Below, one piece after another: positions 17,400 through 26,523 of a DNA stretch of 64,000 nt. The notes under the pieces are model-generated. The model did no database searches and was not told the DNA's origin. It saw nothing but the letters and a program-made list of their open reading frames with translations. This DNA comes from an uncultured Acetobacteraceae bacterium. GTDB lineage: Bacteria > Pseudomonadota > Alphaproteobacteria > Acetobacterales > Acetobacteraceae. Made by a program: the position numbers and the translations under genes. How positions within the stretch are numbered: the first letter of the stretch is position 1; each line of letters opens with the position of its first letter. The DNA is taken from the NCBI GenBank assembly GCA_943912335.1, contig CALTUD010000001.1, positions 1 to 64,000 on the forward strand. The letters run 5' to 3'.

Positions 17400-18848
17400 A
17401 TGAGCTCCACCGAGATGGTTCCGGGCGACCGGAACGAAGCCGCTCTCGCCGAAGTCACTCGTCGCCGCCGGTCGGAAGAGACCGACGACATGCCGCCTGC
17501 GCTGCTCGAATTCCATTCGCCGAGCGCGGCGATGGCGTCGCTGCCGCCAACTCCCTCGGCGCGCTACGTCACCTGGATCATCTCGTCCATGGCGATCGCC
17601 AGCGTGCTTACCATGGCGTTGTTTCCGCTCGGCGAGGTGGTGACGGCTGCCGGCGGTCTGGTGCCGACGGTACCGACCATCGTGGTGCAGCCTTTGGCGA
17701 CCTCCATCATCCGGTCGATCGACGTCCATGAGGGTGAGATCGTGCACAAGGGCCAGATCCTGGCCCATCTGGATCCCACCAGCACCGACGCCGATTACGT
17801 CAATCTGCGGGATCAGGTTGCGAGCCTGACCGCTGAAGTGAATCGTCTGACCGCGACGGTGAATGGCAAGGATTATGTCGCCGTTCCGAACGATCCGGCC
17901 TCGACGCAGCAGGCCGCGATCTTCCTGCGCCGGCAGTCGGAGTTCAACTCCAAGCTCAGCAACTACAACCAGCAGATCGCCGCTCTGCAGAGCGATCTGG
18001 TCGGCTATCAGGCCAATGCCGCGATGTATGCCGGCCGGGTGAAAGTGGCCGCCGACGTCAACAACATGCGTCGGCAGCTCGAAAAGGCGCAGGTCGGCAG
18101 CCGATTGAATTCGCTCGCCTCGCAGGACGAGCTGATGGAGATGGAGCGTTCGCAGATCGGCGCCCAGCAGAACGCCGCGGCGGCGCGCAGCAAGCTGAAC
18201 GCGATGATCTCCGAGCGCGACGGCTATGTTCAAAGCACCAAGGCCGACGATTATCAGGCGCTGACGGAGGCCCAGCGGAAGCTCTACGAAGCGACCGGGT
18301 CTTTCACGAAAGCGACCCAGCTTCGCGATCTGCTCGTGATGCGTGCCGACCGGGACGCGGTGGTTTTGAATATCGCCCATCTTTCGGTCGGTTCGGTGAT
18401 CAGCGCGGCGCAGCAGTTCATGACACTGACGCCGCTGGACGCTCCTCTCGAGATCGAGGCGCGTCTTCCGGCCGATCAGGCCGGCTACGTTAAGCCGGGC
18501 GATCTGGCCCAGGTGAAATTCCAGACCTTCTCCTACGTGCAGTATGGCGGCGCCGATGCTCACGTCGTGAACATCAGCGCGGACGCCTTCTCGCCGGATC
18601 AGGCACAGGCCGCCACGGCCGCGGCACCTGCGAACGGCCTCGCTACGCCGGGCAGCGGAAAGGAGACCTTCTACCGCGTCCGTCTCGTCGTGGATCGCTA
18701 TACGCTCCATGGCGTGCCGAAATTCTTCAAGCCCACGCCCGGCATGAGCGTCAGTGCGGACATCAATGTCGGCAAGCGCACGATCTTGCAGTACCTGCTG
18801 GCCACGGTGATGCCGACCGTGACCGAAGGCATGCGCGATCCTGGCTGA
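17400..18848 (+). CDS. HlyD-family membrane fusion protein of a type I secretion system
   Basis: Periplasmic adaptor linking the ABC exporter to an outer-membrane channel. The 482 residues have a single TM helix at about 55-80 and a first barrel/lipoyl segment, IVVQPLATSIIRSIDVHEGEIVHKGQ. A long alpha-hairpin follows at about 130-320, then the second lipoyl half and an HlyD_3-type barrel (LEIEARLPADQAGYVKPGD). GGAG lies 8 nt before the ATG, which follows the transporter stop directly. No TolC-type gene is in the window, so the outer channel must be encoded elsewhere. Confidence 0.92.
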   Translation: MSSTEMVPGDRNEAALAEVTRRRRSEETDDMPPALLEFHSPSAAMASLPPTPSARYVTWIISSMAIASVLTMALFPLGEVVTAAGGLVPTVPTIVVQPLATSIIRSIDVHEGEIVHKGQILAHLDPTSTDADYVNLRDQVASLTAEVNRLTATVNGKDYVAVPNDPASTQQAAIFLRRQSEFNSKLSNYNQQIAALQSDLVGYQANAAMYAGRVKVAADVNNMRRQLEKAQVGSRLNSLASQDELMEMERSQIGAQQNAAAARSKLNAMISERDGYVQSTKADDYQALTEAQRKLYEATGSFTKATQLRDLLVMRADRDAVVLNIAHLSVGSVISAAQQFMTLTPLDAPLEIEARLPADQAGYVKPGDLAQVKFQTFSYVQYGGADAHVVNISADAFSPDQAQAATAAAPANGLATPGSGKETFYRVRLVVDRYTLHGVPKFFKPTPGMSVSADINVGKRTILQYLLATVMPTVTEGMRDPG

Positions 18849-18890
18849 TCGGACGCGTGGCCGCGGCACGAAGGAGCATCGTCTGATCTC

Positions 18891-20675
18891 ATGGTGAACC
18901 TTCTGGCTCAGCGGCTGGCCGCCGCGTTCTCTCCGCAGGCGAAATTCCGCTACGCCCAGTCTCTTCTGGCGTCGGGCGACACGGCGAAGGCGTTCGCGCC
19001 GATGAGCGCGGCGGCGATCGCGGGCATCCCGGAAGCACAGTTCCGGGTCGGCCGTGCCTATCTCGACGGTGCCGGAGTGCCGGTCAGCCGCGACGAGGGC
19101 GCGCGGTGGATCGAACGTGCCGCCGAATCGGGTTGGGTCGAAGCCCAGGTTGTTCTGGCCACCATGTTCCTGTTCGGGCTGCTCAGCGGTTCCGCCGCCA
19201 GCTCGATGTTCACTGTCGCGCCGGCGCGAGCGGACGCCCAGCCGAACTACGAGAACGCGGCGTTGTGGTCCCGTCGGGCGGCGGAAGCCGGCTCGCCGGA
19301 CGGACAGGCTCTGTACGCCTATATCCTCACCTCCGGACCGGCCGAGCTGCGGGATATCGAAGCCGCCGACGCCTGGTACGAGAAAGCCGCCGCAGCAGGT
19401 TCGCCGCAAGGCCATCTGGGTGTCGCCCTGGCGCTGCTCCGGAACGCGCTCGATGCGGAAGGACAGAAGAAAGCCGCGACCAGTCTCGCCAAGGCTGCGG
19501 AAGGCGGCCTCGGTACCGCTTTGTATCTTCTGGGAGTGATGACCGAGCGGGGGGCCGGTGTACCGCAGGATATCGCGGCCGCGACCGATCTTTATCGTCA
19601 GGCGGCGGAACGTCGTGTCCGATCGGGCGAGGCGCGTTACGGTCTTGCCCTGATGGAAGGGCGCGGCGTCGAACGGAACGTTACCGCCGGTGAAAGCTGG
19701 CTGCGTCGTGCCGCCTTGGCCGGCGATGCCGAGGCCGCCGCCCTGGTCGGCGATCTGTATTCCAAGGGCGGAGACCTTCCGCCGAATTACACCGAAGCCG
19801 CGACCTGGTACGGTCGCTCCGCCGCCGCCGGCCATGCCGCGTCTGCGCGCGCGTTGGGCCTGCTTTATCTGACGGGCGCAGGCGTGCAGCGCGATCCGGA
19901 AGAAGCCGCGCGCTGGTTTCGTCATTCCGCGGAGCGGGGGGACCAGTCCGCGCAGGTGGATCTGGGCAATCTCGTTCTTGCCGGAGGCGGCACGGAAGAA
20001 GATCGATCCGCTGCGCGGGCGCGTTTCGAGCGCGCAGCGGAAAGCGGTGATCTGGTGGCGGCCTTCAATTTCGGCGTGTGTCTGGCGGAAGGCGTCGGGA
20101 TCGAACGCAACGATCGTCAGGCGGCGCTCTGGCTGCGTCGCGCCGCGGACGGTGTCGTCAATGCGCAATACTGGTATGGCCGCATGCTGGCCGAAGGCCG
20201 GGGCGTTGAGGTCGATCTGAAGGAAGGCCGCTTGTGGATCGAGCGTGCGGCCGATGCCGGTCTGGCGGATGCCGAGATGGCGCTCGGCGAGATGCAACTG
20301 GCCGGGCGCGGTGGTCCTCGCGATCATCGTGCGGCTCTGCGCATGTTCGAACGCGCCGCGGGCCAGGGCAACGTCAACGCCATGTTCTCCGTGGCGGCGA
20401 TGCATGGCGGCGGTCACGAGGTGCCGGAGGATCGGCCGACTGCCCAATACTGGTTCCGGCAGGCGGCCGAACGGGGGCATGCGATGGCACAGCTCATGCT
20501 CGGCCGTTACCTGTCTCGCGGGCTTGGTGGGGAAACCGACGTCGCGGAAGCGCGGCTCTGGCTGCAGCGCGCTCAGGCGCAGGGAATCACCCAGGCGGAA
20601 GCGGAGCTGGGGCGTATGGGCGGACGGCCGCCGGCTGCCCCCGCGCCCGTGGCGCGCGCCGCCAGCCAGCACTGA
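18891..20675 (+). CDS. Sel1-repeat protein
   Basis: The 594 residues are almost wholly Sel1-like repeats of about 36 residues. They can be followed from residue 20 to 580 by recurring A..W...AA..G...A...LG..Y..G.G motifs, for example AATWYGRSAAAGHAASARALGLLYLTGAG. Such solenoids are protein-interaction scaffolds. One hydrophobic stretch at about 87-105 (VVLATMFLFGLLSG) may anchor it to the membrane. It is the third gene of the secretion cluster, 42 bp after hlyD. The AAGGAG site is 14 nt from the ATG, rather far. A scaffold for the exporter or for the glycosyltransferases downstream is inference. Confidence 0.9.
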   Translation: MVNLLAQRLAAAFSPQAKFRYAQSLLASGDTAKAFAPMSAAAIAGIPEAQFRVGRAYLDGAGVPVSRDEGARWIERAAESGWVEAQVVLATMFLFGLLSGSAASSMFTVAPARADAQPNYENAALWSRRAAEAGSPDGQALYAYILTSGPAELRDIEAADAWYEKAAAAGSPQGHLGVALALLRNALDAEGQKKAATSLAKAAEGGLGTALYLLGVMTERGAGVPQDIAAATDLYRQAAERRVRSGEARYGLALMEGRGVERNVTAGESWLRRAALAGDAEAAALVGDLYSKGGDLPPNYTEAATWYGRSAAAGHAASARALGLLYLTGAGVQRDPEEAARWFRHSAERGDQSAQVDLGNLVLAGGGTEEDRSAARARFERAAESGDLVAAFNFGVCLAEGVGIERNDRQAALWLRRAADGVVNAQYWYGRMLAEGRGVEVDLKEGRLWIERAADAGLADAEMALGEMQLAGRGGPRDHRAALRMFERAAGQGNVNAMFSVAAMHGGGHEVPEDRPTAQYWFRQAAERGHAMAQLMLGRYLSRGLGGETDVAEARLWLQRAQAQGITQAEAELGRMGGRPPAAPAPVARAASQH

Positions 20676-20739
20676 CCGATCGATCGTCAAGGCAGGGCGG
20701 AAGCAGCGTCGTGCGTTCTCAAACCGGCCCGCGCCTTCC

Positions 20740-23700
20740 GTGAGCGGAAGCGATCTTTCATCCGCTACTCATGGGTCGCTGCGGATCAATCGCGTCACTG
20801 AAGCCGACCGTGCCGCATGGCGCGCCTGGGCGACCGAGAGGGCTCAGGACTCGTTCCGTCGCGGACGCGAGGCGACCGAACTCGGCCAGTTCGCCGAGGC
20901 GCGACGGTGGTTGGAACGCGCGCATCGTTTCGCGCGCGAGTCGTCGATCGTGATCTTTCCCCTTGCGGTCGCCCGGTTGCAGACCGGCGATCCGCTCGGC
21001 GCGATCAGCCTGCTGCAGGGATTGTTGCGGCGGTTCGATCAGCGTGAATGTTGGGTCATGCTCGCCGCTGCCCGCATGGCCGCGCATCAGGTCGATCAGG
21101 CAGCCGAAGCATTGGGCGAGGCGTTGCGCCGGAATGCGCCCGATCGGGCGATGCTCGGGTTCATATCCGACATCGCACAGGCCGCGGGCTGGCCAGGCTG
21201 GTGCGGATTGTCCGGCGATGGAACGCTGTCCGCCGTTCTGGGCCGGGGCGCCAGCGGAACGCCGGAAATCCTGATGGATGGCGTGCCGGTGAAGGCGCGT
21301 TCCAGAAATGGGCGTGTCGTGCTGCCCGCCGGCTGGGCCATGGCGCGTTCGATCGCGGTGTCTCGCCATGGCATTCCCTTGCTCGGCAGCCCGATCGACG
21401 TCGCCGCCGTGATTCGCACCGAGGGGTTCGTGGAGGCGGTGGACGGACAGCTCACCGGGTGGGTGTGGCACCCGGGCGAGCCGGAACGCGCCCCAGAGGT
21501 GATCCTGCGCGACAGCCTCGGCGGCAGCGTGCGGGTGGCGATGGAGCAGATGGCCGAGATCGCCACGGCGGACGCGCCTTTGGCGCGTCCTCGCCTGCTG
21601 CGGTTCGATCCCGTGCACCTGGCCGGTCTGGCCGTCGACTCTGGCGAAGTGACCGTGACGGGAAGCGATGGACGCGCCCTGGCCGGCAGTCCGCTGGACC
21701 CGGCCCTGGAGCATCGTGCCGCCGCCGCCCTGGCCGCGATCCAGGCGGGCGCCAGCAGCGTCGCCGCCTTCGCGCGCGCCGGGCTGAAGCGGCCGAAGCG
21801 TTCCGTGGCTCCGCCACCGGCCTTTCTGCCCGTGCATGCCGCGGTGATGGGCACAAACCCGGTCGTCGGCCCTGTCCGCGAGACCGACGTGGTGGTGCCG
21901 GTGTTCAAGCATCTCCGCCGGACGCTGGATTGTCTGGAAAGCGTTCTGGCGGTGATGCCGAAGGGCGGGCGGCTGGTGGTGGTGGAGGATCGCTCGCCCG
22001 ATGCCGCCTTGGTGGCCGCTTTGATCGCCATGGCAGCGGAAGAACGCATCGTGCTGATCCGCAGGGCGGAGAATGGCGGTTTTCCGGCCAGCGCCAATGA
22101 CGGGATCACCGCCTGCGCCGGACGTGACGTGGTGCTGCTCAATGCCGATACGCTGGTCGCGCCGGGTTGGCTGGAAGCGCTGCGGCGGGCGGTCTACAGC
22201 GCGTCCGATATCGGCACCGCCACGCCGTTCTCCAACGAAGCCACCATCCTGTCCTATCCGGATCATCGCGACCGGAATGCCTGCCCCGATCTGGCCGGCA
22301 CGCGCCGGATGATGGCGTTGGCGGCGGCCGCCAACGGCGATGACGTGGTGGACATCCCCACCGGACACGGATTCTGCCTTTATCTGCGCCGCGATTGTCT
22401 CGATCAGGCCGGTCTGCTGCGCGAGGATCTGTTTGCGCAAGGATATGGCGAGGAGAACGATTTCTGTCTGCGCGCGCGTCATCTCGGCTGGCGTCACGTG
22501 GCCGTGCCGGGCGTGTTCGTCGCACATGAGGGCAACGTGTCGTTCGGGGCCGCGCGCACCGGGCTCATGCGCCGGAACGGCGAGATCCTGAACCGGCTGC
22601 ATCCGGGATACGACGCCTTGATCGCCGCCCATATCGAGGCCGATCCGTTGGCACCGGCGCGGTTCCGGCTCGATGCCGCGCGCTGGGCCGCTTTGCGTCG
22701 CCGCGGCGACCGGGAGCAGACGCCGCGCGCCGTTCTGCTGATCACCCATGCCCAAGGGGGCGGCGTCGATCGCGTGGTGCGCGAGCGGGCTCGTCAGGCG
22801 CAGATGCAGGGTCTGCGGCCGATCGCGCTTCGTCCGGACGGGGATGGGGTATTGCTGTCCGATCTTTCGGTCGAGGAGCGGTTTCCCAATCTGCGGTTCG
22901 CGCTGCCGGGGCAGTTCGAGGCGCTGGTGGCGTTTCTGCGTCCGGACGGGGTGGTGCATGCCGAATGGCACCATCTGCTCGGCCATCACGCGGCTGTGCG
23001 CGGCCTGTGCACGCGGCTCGGCGTGCCGTTCGACGCCTTCATCCACGATTATGCCTGGTTCTGCCAGCGCATCGCCCTGGTCGGGCCGCAGGACCGCTAT
23101 TGCGGCGAGCCCGATCCGGCCGGCTGCGAACGCTGCATCGCCGCGCAGGGCTCCAATCTGGCCGAACGGATCAGCGTTCCGGCGCTTCTGAAACGCTCGG
23201 CGCGGGAGCTGGCAGATGCGCGGCGCGTGATCGCGCCGTCCGAGGATGCCGCACGCCGGATCGCGCGTCACTTCCCGGGCATTCGTCCCGAAATCTCATC
23301 CTGGGAGGACGACCGGCCGGATCTGTCTCTGGCCCGTCTGGCGGCGGTATCGTCTCCCGTGCCGCGCCCGCCCGGGCGCCGGGCAGGGCCCGACCGTCCG
23401 GCGCGGATCGTGGTGATCGGCGCGATCGGGCGCGAGAAGGGCTACGATGTTCTGTTGAACTGCCTGATCGACGCGCGTGCCCGCGCCTTGCCGCTGGAAT
23501 TCGTGGTGGTGGGCCATACGCCGGACGACATGGCGTTGATGGACCAGGGTTGTTTGTTCGTGACCGGCGAATATCGCGAAGAGGACGGCGTCGGGCTCGT
23601 GGCGGAGCAGGACGCGGATTTCGCCTTTCTGCCTTCCATCTGGCCGGAAACCTGGTGTTTCACCTTGAGCGTCGCGTGGCGTGCCGGATTGCCAGTGGCG

Positions 23701-23925
23701 GCGTTCGATATCGGCGCGCAGGCCGACCGGATCCGTGCCACCGGGCGCGGCGCGGTTCTGCCGCTCGGTCTGCCGATCGCCGATCTGAACACCGTGCTGC
23801 TGCGCCTGTGCCGTCCGAACGGTGGAATTGTGCAACAACCGAGATCGCACGGCGCGGTTGTGGCCGAACGTGCCGCGCAGCCCATTGCGAAGCGCACGCT
23901 GTCGTCGCACCATCCGCGACGATAA
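20740..23925 (+). CDS. Fused glycosyltransferase: TPR-like N-terminus, GT2 and GT4 domains
   Basis: A 1061-residue multidomain enzyme. Residues about 20-140 are TPR-like helical repeats (AWATERAQDSFRRGREATELGQF). About 140-330 is a beta-rich segment of unknown role. About 380-640 is a GT2 domain: DVVVPVFKHLRRTLDCLESVL, then NGGFPASANDGI and LLNADTLVAPGWLEA. From about 670 a GT4-like domain follows, with THAQGGGVDRVV, HDYAWFCQRI, a CGEPDPAGCERC cysteine pair and VIGAIGREKGYDVL. No in-frame ATG precedes the TPR region. GTG 20740 is the most likely start but lacks a clear ribosome site, which leaves the start uncertain. Probably builds a surface or protein-linked glycan. Confidence 0.85.
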   Translation: MSGSDLSSATHGSLRINRVTEADRAAWRAWATERAQDSFRRGREATELGQFAEARRWLERAHRFARESSIVIFPLAVARLQTGDPLGAISLLQGLLRRFDQRECWVMLAAARMAAHQVDQAAEALGEALRRNAPDRAMLGFISDIAQAAGWPGWCGLSGDGTLSAVLGRGASGTPEILMDGVPVKARSRNGRVVLPAGWAMARSIAVSRHGIPLLGSPIDVAAVIRTEGFVEAVDGQLTGWVWHPGEPERAPEVILRDSLGGSVRVAMEQMAEIATADAPLARPRLLRFDPVHLAGLAVDSGEVTVTGSDGRALAGSPLDPALEHRAAAALAAIQAGASSVAAFARAGLKRPKRSVAPPPAFLPVHAAVMGTNPVVGPVRETDVVVPVFKHLRRTLDCLESVLAVMPKGGRLVVVEDRSPDAALVAALIAMAAEERIVLIRRAENGGFPASANDGITACAGRDVVLLNADTLVAPGWLEALRRAVYSASDIGTATPFSNEATILSYPDHRDRNACPDLAGTRRMMALAAAANGDDVVDIPTGHGFCLYLRRDCLDQAGLLREDLFAQGYGEENDFCLRARHLGWRHVAVPGVFVAHEGNVSFGAARTGLMRRNGEILNRLHPGYDALIAAHIEADPLAPARFRLDAARWAALRRRGDREQTPRAVLLITHAQGGGVDRVVRERARQAQMQGLRPIALRPDGDGVLLSDLSVEERFPNLRFALPGQFEALVAFLRPDGVVHAEWHHLLGHHAAVRGLCTRLGVPFDAFIHDYAWFCQRIALVGPQDRYCGEPDPAGCERCIAAQGSNLAERISVPALLKRSARELADARRVIAPSEDAARRIARHFPGIRPEISSWEDDRPDLSLARLAAVSSPVPRPPGRRAGPDRPARIVVIGAIGREKGYDVLLNCLIDARARALPLEFVVVGHTPDDMALMDQGCLFVTGEYREEDGVGLVAEQDADFAFLPSIWPETWCFTLSVAWRAGLPVAAFDIGAQADRIRATGRGAVLPLGLPIADLNTVLLRLCRPNGGIVQQPRSHGAVVAERAAQPIAKRTLSSHHPRR

Positions 23926-23955
23926 CCTCCCCCTTCTCCCGACATCAGCAGACGG

Positions 23956-25071
23956 ATGATACGTATGTCGCAGACCAGCCCGACACCGAACCAGCGCGTG
24001 GTGACCGAGCTGAAAGTGTCGGCCCATCTGATGCTCCTCGATCCTGGGGTGTTCTGCATCTTTCATGCGCCGGGCACCCAGCCGCCCGATCCCGCGACTA
24101 ACCTGCCGGGTGTCCGCGTGTCGCGTCCGCCCGCCGTGTCCGCCGATGCGGTGGAGATCAGCACCTTCAGCCCCGATGGCTGGCTGGGCGGGGAAGGCGG
24201 TGCGGCGCTGGTGCGGATCACCGGCGGCCAGACGCAAGTGCTGGTGTCGATCTACCAGTCGGTGAACAGCACTCAGGAAGCGCCCAAGCTGCAGGTTCTG
24301 CGTTTGAGCGAGCAGGCGGCCCCGTCGCAGCCGACGGTGCCGCAGCCGGCGCCGGAGCCAAGCGTGCCGGAGGCGCAGCCGCAGCCGCCCGCGGCCGCCG
24401 CGCTGAAGCCCGAGGTCGCCGCTCACGTTCAGCGCTCCGGCGATCTGTTGACCCGTCTCGGCGAATGGATGGGCAAGCGCGGCAGCCAGAACTGGATCGA
24501 GGGTTTTGCCATCCAGCCGGCCAGCCGCATCGAGCCGACCGACATCGAATACCAGGCCGTTCTGGGCAAAGGCTGGCTGTCGCCCTGGGCCGAAGGCGGA
24601 AAATACTGCGGCAGCAAGGGTATGGCGCTGCCGATTCTCGGCCTGCGCGTGCGCCTGAAGGGCGAAGCGGCGGAGAAATACACCGTCAGCCTGCATGCCA
24701 CCTTCATCGACGGGAGCGAGGTCGGCCCGGTGGACGGCAGCCAGACCGCCGAAACCGAGACCCTGGCGCCGCTGGAAGCCTTCAAGGTCGAACTCGTTCC
24801 TGTGAACGGCGCGGAAAACGAGGAAGCTGACCTCCCGGCCGCCGCACCTGCCGCTGCGGTTGCGACCAAGACCGCTCCGGCCGCGGCGTCGCCCAAGGGC
24901 AAGCCGGCCAAGCCGGCCCGTGCCGCGCCTGCGCCCGCTCCCGCCCGTAAAGCGGCGCCGGTTCGTCCGGCTGCGGTTACTGCGGCGCGTTCCGCGAAAA
25001 CCGCACCGCAGCCTGCGGCCAAGGGCAGCGCCCGCACCCAGAAGCCGACAAAGGGCGGCCGCTCGCGCTGA
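23956..25071 (+). CDS. Unknown protein with a ChW-like region and a Lys/Ala/Pro-rich tail
   Basis: No family is recognised with certainty. Of 371 residues, about 15-105 form one domain (VTELKVSAHLMLLDPGVFCIFHAP). After a proline-rich linker, residues 160-265 contain YQAVLGKGWLSPWAEGGKYC, then GMALPILGLRVRL. That is the pattern of clostridial hydrophobic-W repeats (GW.SPW...G...G..G..L.I..I...L). The last 85 residues are a Lys/Ala/Pro/Arg tail like those of nucleic-acid- or polyanion-binding proteins. There is no signal peptide. It sits between two glycosyltransferase genes, so a role in the same surface-glycan or secretion process is inferred. A second ATG at 23965 is equally possible. Confidence 0.75.
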   Translation: MIRMSQTSPTPNQRVVTELKVSAHLMLLDPGVFCIFHAPGTQPPDPATNLPGVRVSRPPAVSADAVEISTFSPDGWLGGEGGAALVRITGGQTQVLVSIYQSVNSTQEAPKLQVLRLSEQAAPSQPTVPQPAPEPSVPEAQPQPPAAAALKPEVAAHVQRSGDLLTRLGEWMGKRGSQNWIEGFAIQPASRIEPTDIEYQAVLGKGWLSPWAEGGKYCGSKGMALPILGLRVRLKGEAAEKYTVSLHATFIDGSEVGPVDGSQTAETETLAPLEAFKVELVPVNGAENEEADLPAAAPAAAVATKTAPAAASPKGKPAKPARAAPAPAPARKAAPVRPAAVTAARSAKTAPQPAAKGSARTQKPTKGGRSR

Positions 25072-25242
25072 GCAGGCGCACATGCGCGGAAGCGTTTCGT
25101 CCCGCTGCGGGTCGGACACGTTTCCGCGACTCGGCCTGGTTCGTGAGCACAATCACGGACCGGCTTCTTTCCGAAGACGTCCATCCGTGATGCTGTGCGC
25201 TCCGACGCCCACAGAAGCGTCCAAGAACAACGCGAGCCGCTT

Positions 25243-26466
25243 TTGAAATACCTGTTCGTTCATCAGAACTTTCCGGGCCAGTTCCTGCATCTGGTCCGCC
25301 ACCTCACCCGTCAGGGCAACAACGAGGTGGTGTTCATCAGCGAACCCAACAGCAACACCATGCCCGGCGTCCGGCGCGTCTTCTACAAGATGCCGCGCGG
25401 CGCTGCTCCCGAAACCTCGCCCGCGGCGCAGGAATTCGAGATCGCCACCTTGCGCGCTGAGATGGTGGCCGGCATGGCGCGCAGCTTGCGCGATCTGGGT
25501 TTCAGGCCCGACATCATCATCGGCCATCATGGCTGGGGCGAGATGCTGAACCTGCCGGACGTTTATCCGGACGTGCCGATGCTGGGCTATCTCGAATTCT
25601 ATTATCACACCGACGATTTTGACGTCGGTTTCGATCCGGAATTCCCCAGCGATCCGCTGATGTTCCCGCGCATCCGGGCCAAGAACGCGGTGAACCTGCT
25701 TGCCCTGAACAATCACGGCGCCGGCCAGACCCCGACCCTGTTCCAGAAATCGACCTATCCGGACTGGTCGCACGACCGCATCACCGTGCTGCAGGAAGGC
25801 GTCAATCTCGATGTCTGCGCGCCGGACCGGTCTTTGGCCAAGGCGCCGTTCCATCTGCGCGGCATCACCGTCCGGCCCGACGAGAAGCTCGTCACCTATG
25901 TCTCGCGCGACCTGGAGCCGTATCGCGGCTTCCATCGCGTGATGCGGGCCCTGCCGCGCATCCTGGACGAGAGGCCGGATGCGCGGGTGATGCTGGTCGG
26001 CGGCGATGGCGTGTCCTATGGCGCCAAGCTGTCGCAAGGGACCTGGCGCGAACTGCTGCTGGCGGAGCTGGGCGACCGGCTCGACCTGTCACGCGTGCAT
26101 TTCGTCGGCAAGCTCGACTATCGCGCGTATGGCGATCTGCTGAAGCGCTCCGACGCGCATCTCTATCTGACCTACCCGTTCGTCGCGTCCTGGTCCTTGC
26201 GCGAAGCGATGGCGACGGGCTGTGCCATCGTCGGCAGCGATACCGGTCCGGTGCGAGAGTTCATCCGCCATAAGAAGAACGGATTGCTGGTGCCGTTCCT
26301 GGATGCGGATGCGCTGGCCGATGCGGTTCTGGAGCTGCTGGAGAACACGACGCTCAACACCAAGCTGCGCCGGGCGGCGCGCAAGGATGCGGAGCGGAGT
26401 TTGGCGATGGAGGATTACCTCGCCAACTACGAGACCCTGATCCGGGACACGATCGAAGCCGGATAG
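25243..26466 (+). CDS. GT4-family glycosyltransferase
   Basis: Retaining glycosyltransferase of GT-B fold, 407 residues. It begins MKYLFVHQNFPGQFLHLV, the usual opening of this GT4 subgroup, and has an N-terminal domain with GHHGWGEMLNLPD and LGYLEFYYHTDDFDVGFDPEF. The GT4 C-terminal domain holds YVSRDLEPYRGFHRVMRALP, VMLVGGDG and the E-x7-E region SLREAMATGCAIVGSDTGPVREFI. TTG 25243 fits the family start; an in-frame GTG at 25195 is the alternative. An 18-codon frame from 25190 ends exactly on this TTG (TTGA), so re-initiation is possible. Last gene of the secretion/glycosylation cluster. Confidence 0.87.
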   Translation: MKYLFVHQNFPGQFLHLVRHLTRQGNNEVVFISEPNSNTMPGVRRVFYKMPRGAAPETSPAAQEFEIATLRAEMVAGMARSLRDLGFRPDIIIGHHGWGEMLNLPDVYPDVPMLGYLEFYYHTDDFDVGFDPEFPSDPLMFPRIRAKNAVNLLALNNHGAGQTPTLFQKSTYPDWSHDRITVLQEGVNLDVCAPDRSLAKAPFHLRGITVRPDEKLVTYVSRDLEPYRGFHRVMRALPRILDERPDARVMLVGGDGVSYGAKLSQGTWRELLLAELGDRLDLSRVHFVGKLDYRAYGDLLKRSDAHLYLTYPFVASWSLREAMATGCAIVGSDTGPVREFIRHKKNGLLVPFLDADALADAVLELLENTTLNTKLRRAARKDAERSLAMEDYLANYETLIRDTIEAG

Positions 26467-26484
26467 AGCGGCCGGCCTCGCACG

Positions 26485-26513
26485 GGGCTGCCTTCCTCCC
26501 CAGGAGGGCAGCC
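26485..26513. terminator. Bidirectional hairpin between convergent genes
   Basis: GGCTGC and CCTCC pair with GGAGG and GCAGCC around a short loop, with a small bulge. The hairpin lies in the 57-bp gap between the GT4 gene and ppa, which face each other. A short TTTCT follows on the plus strand. Likely terminates one or both transcripts. Confidence 0.5.
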
Positions 26514-26523
26514 GGTCGCGTTT

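Noticed and set aside
17310..20690. Very long open frame (1126 codons) on the minus strand, opposite hlyD and the Sel1 gene
   Set aside because: It is antisense to two clear genes, is Arg/His-rich with no domain, and is explained by high GC lowering stop-codon frequency.
20758..23271. 837-codon open frame opposite the fused glycosyltransferase gene
   Set aside because: It has no recognisable motif and an amino-acid make-up typical of shadow frames; the plus-strand gene is certain.
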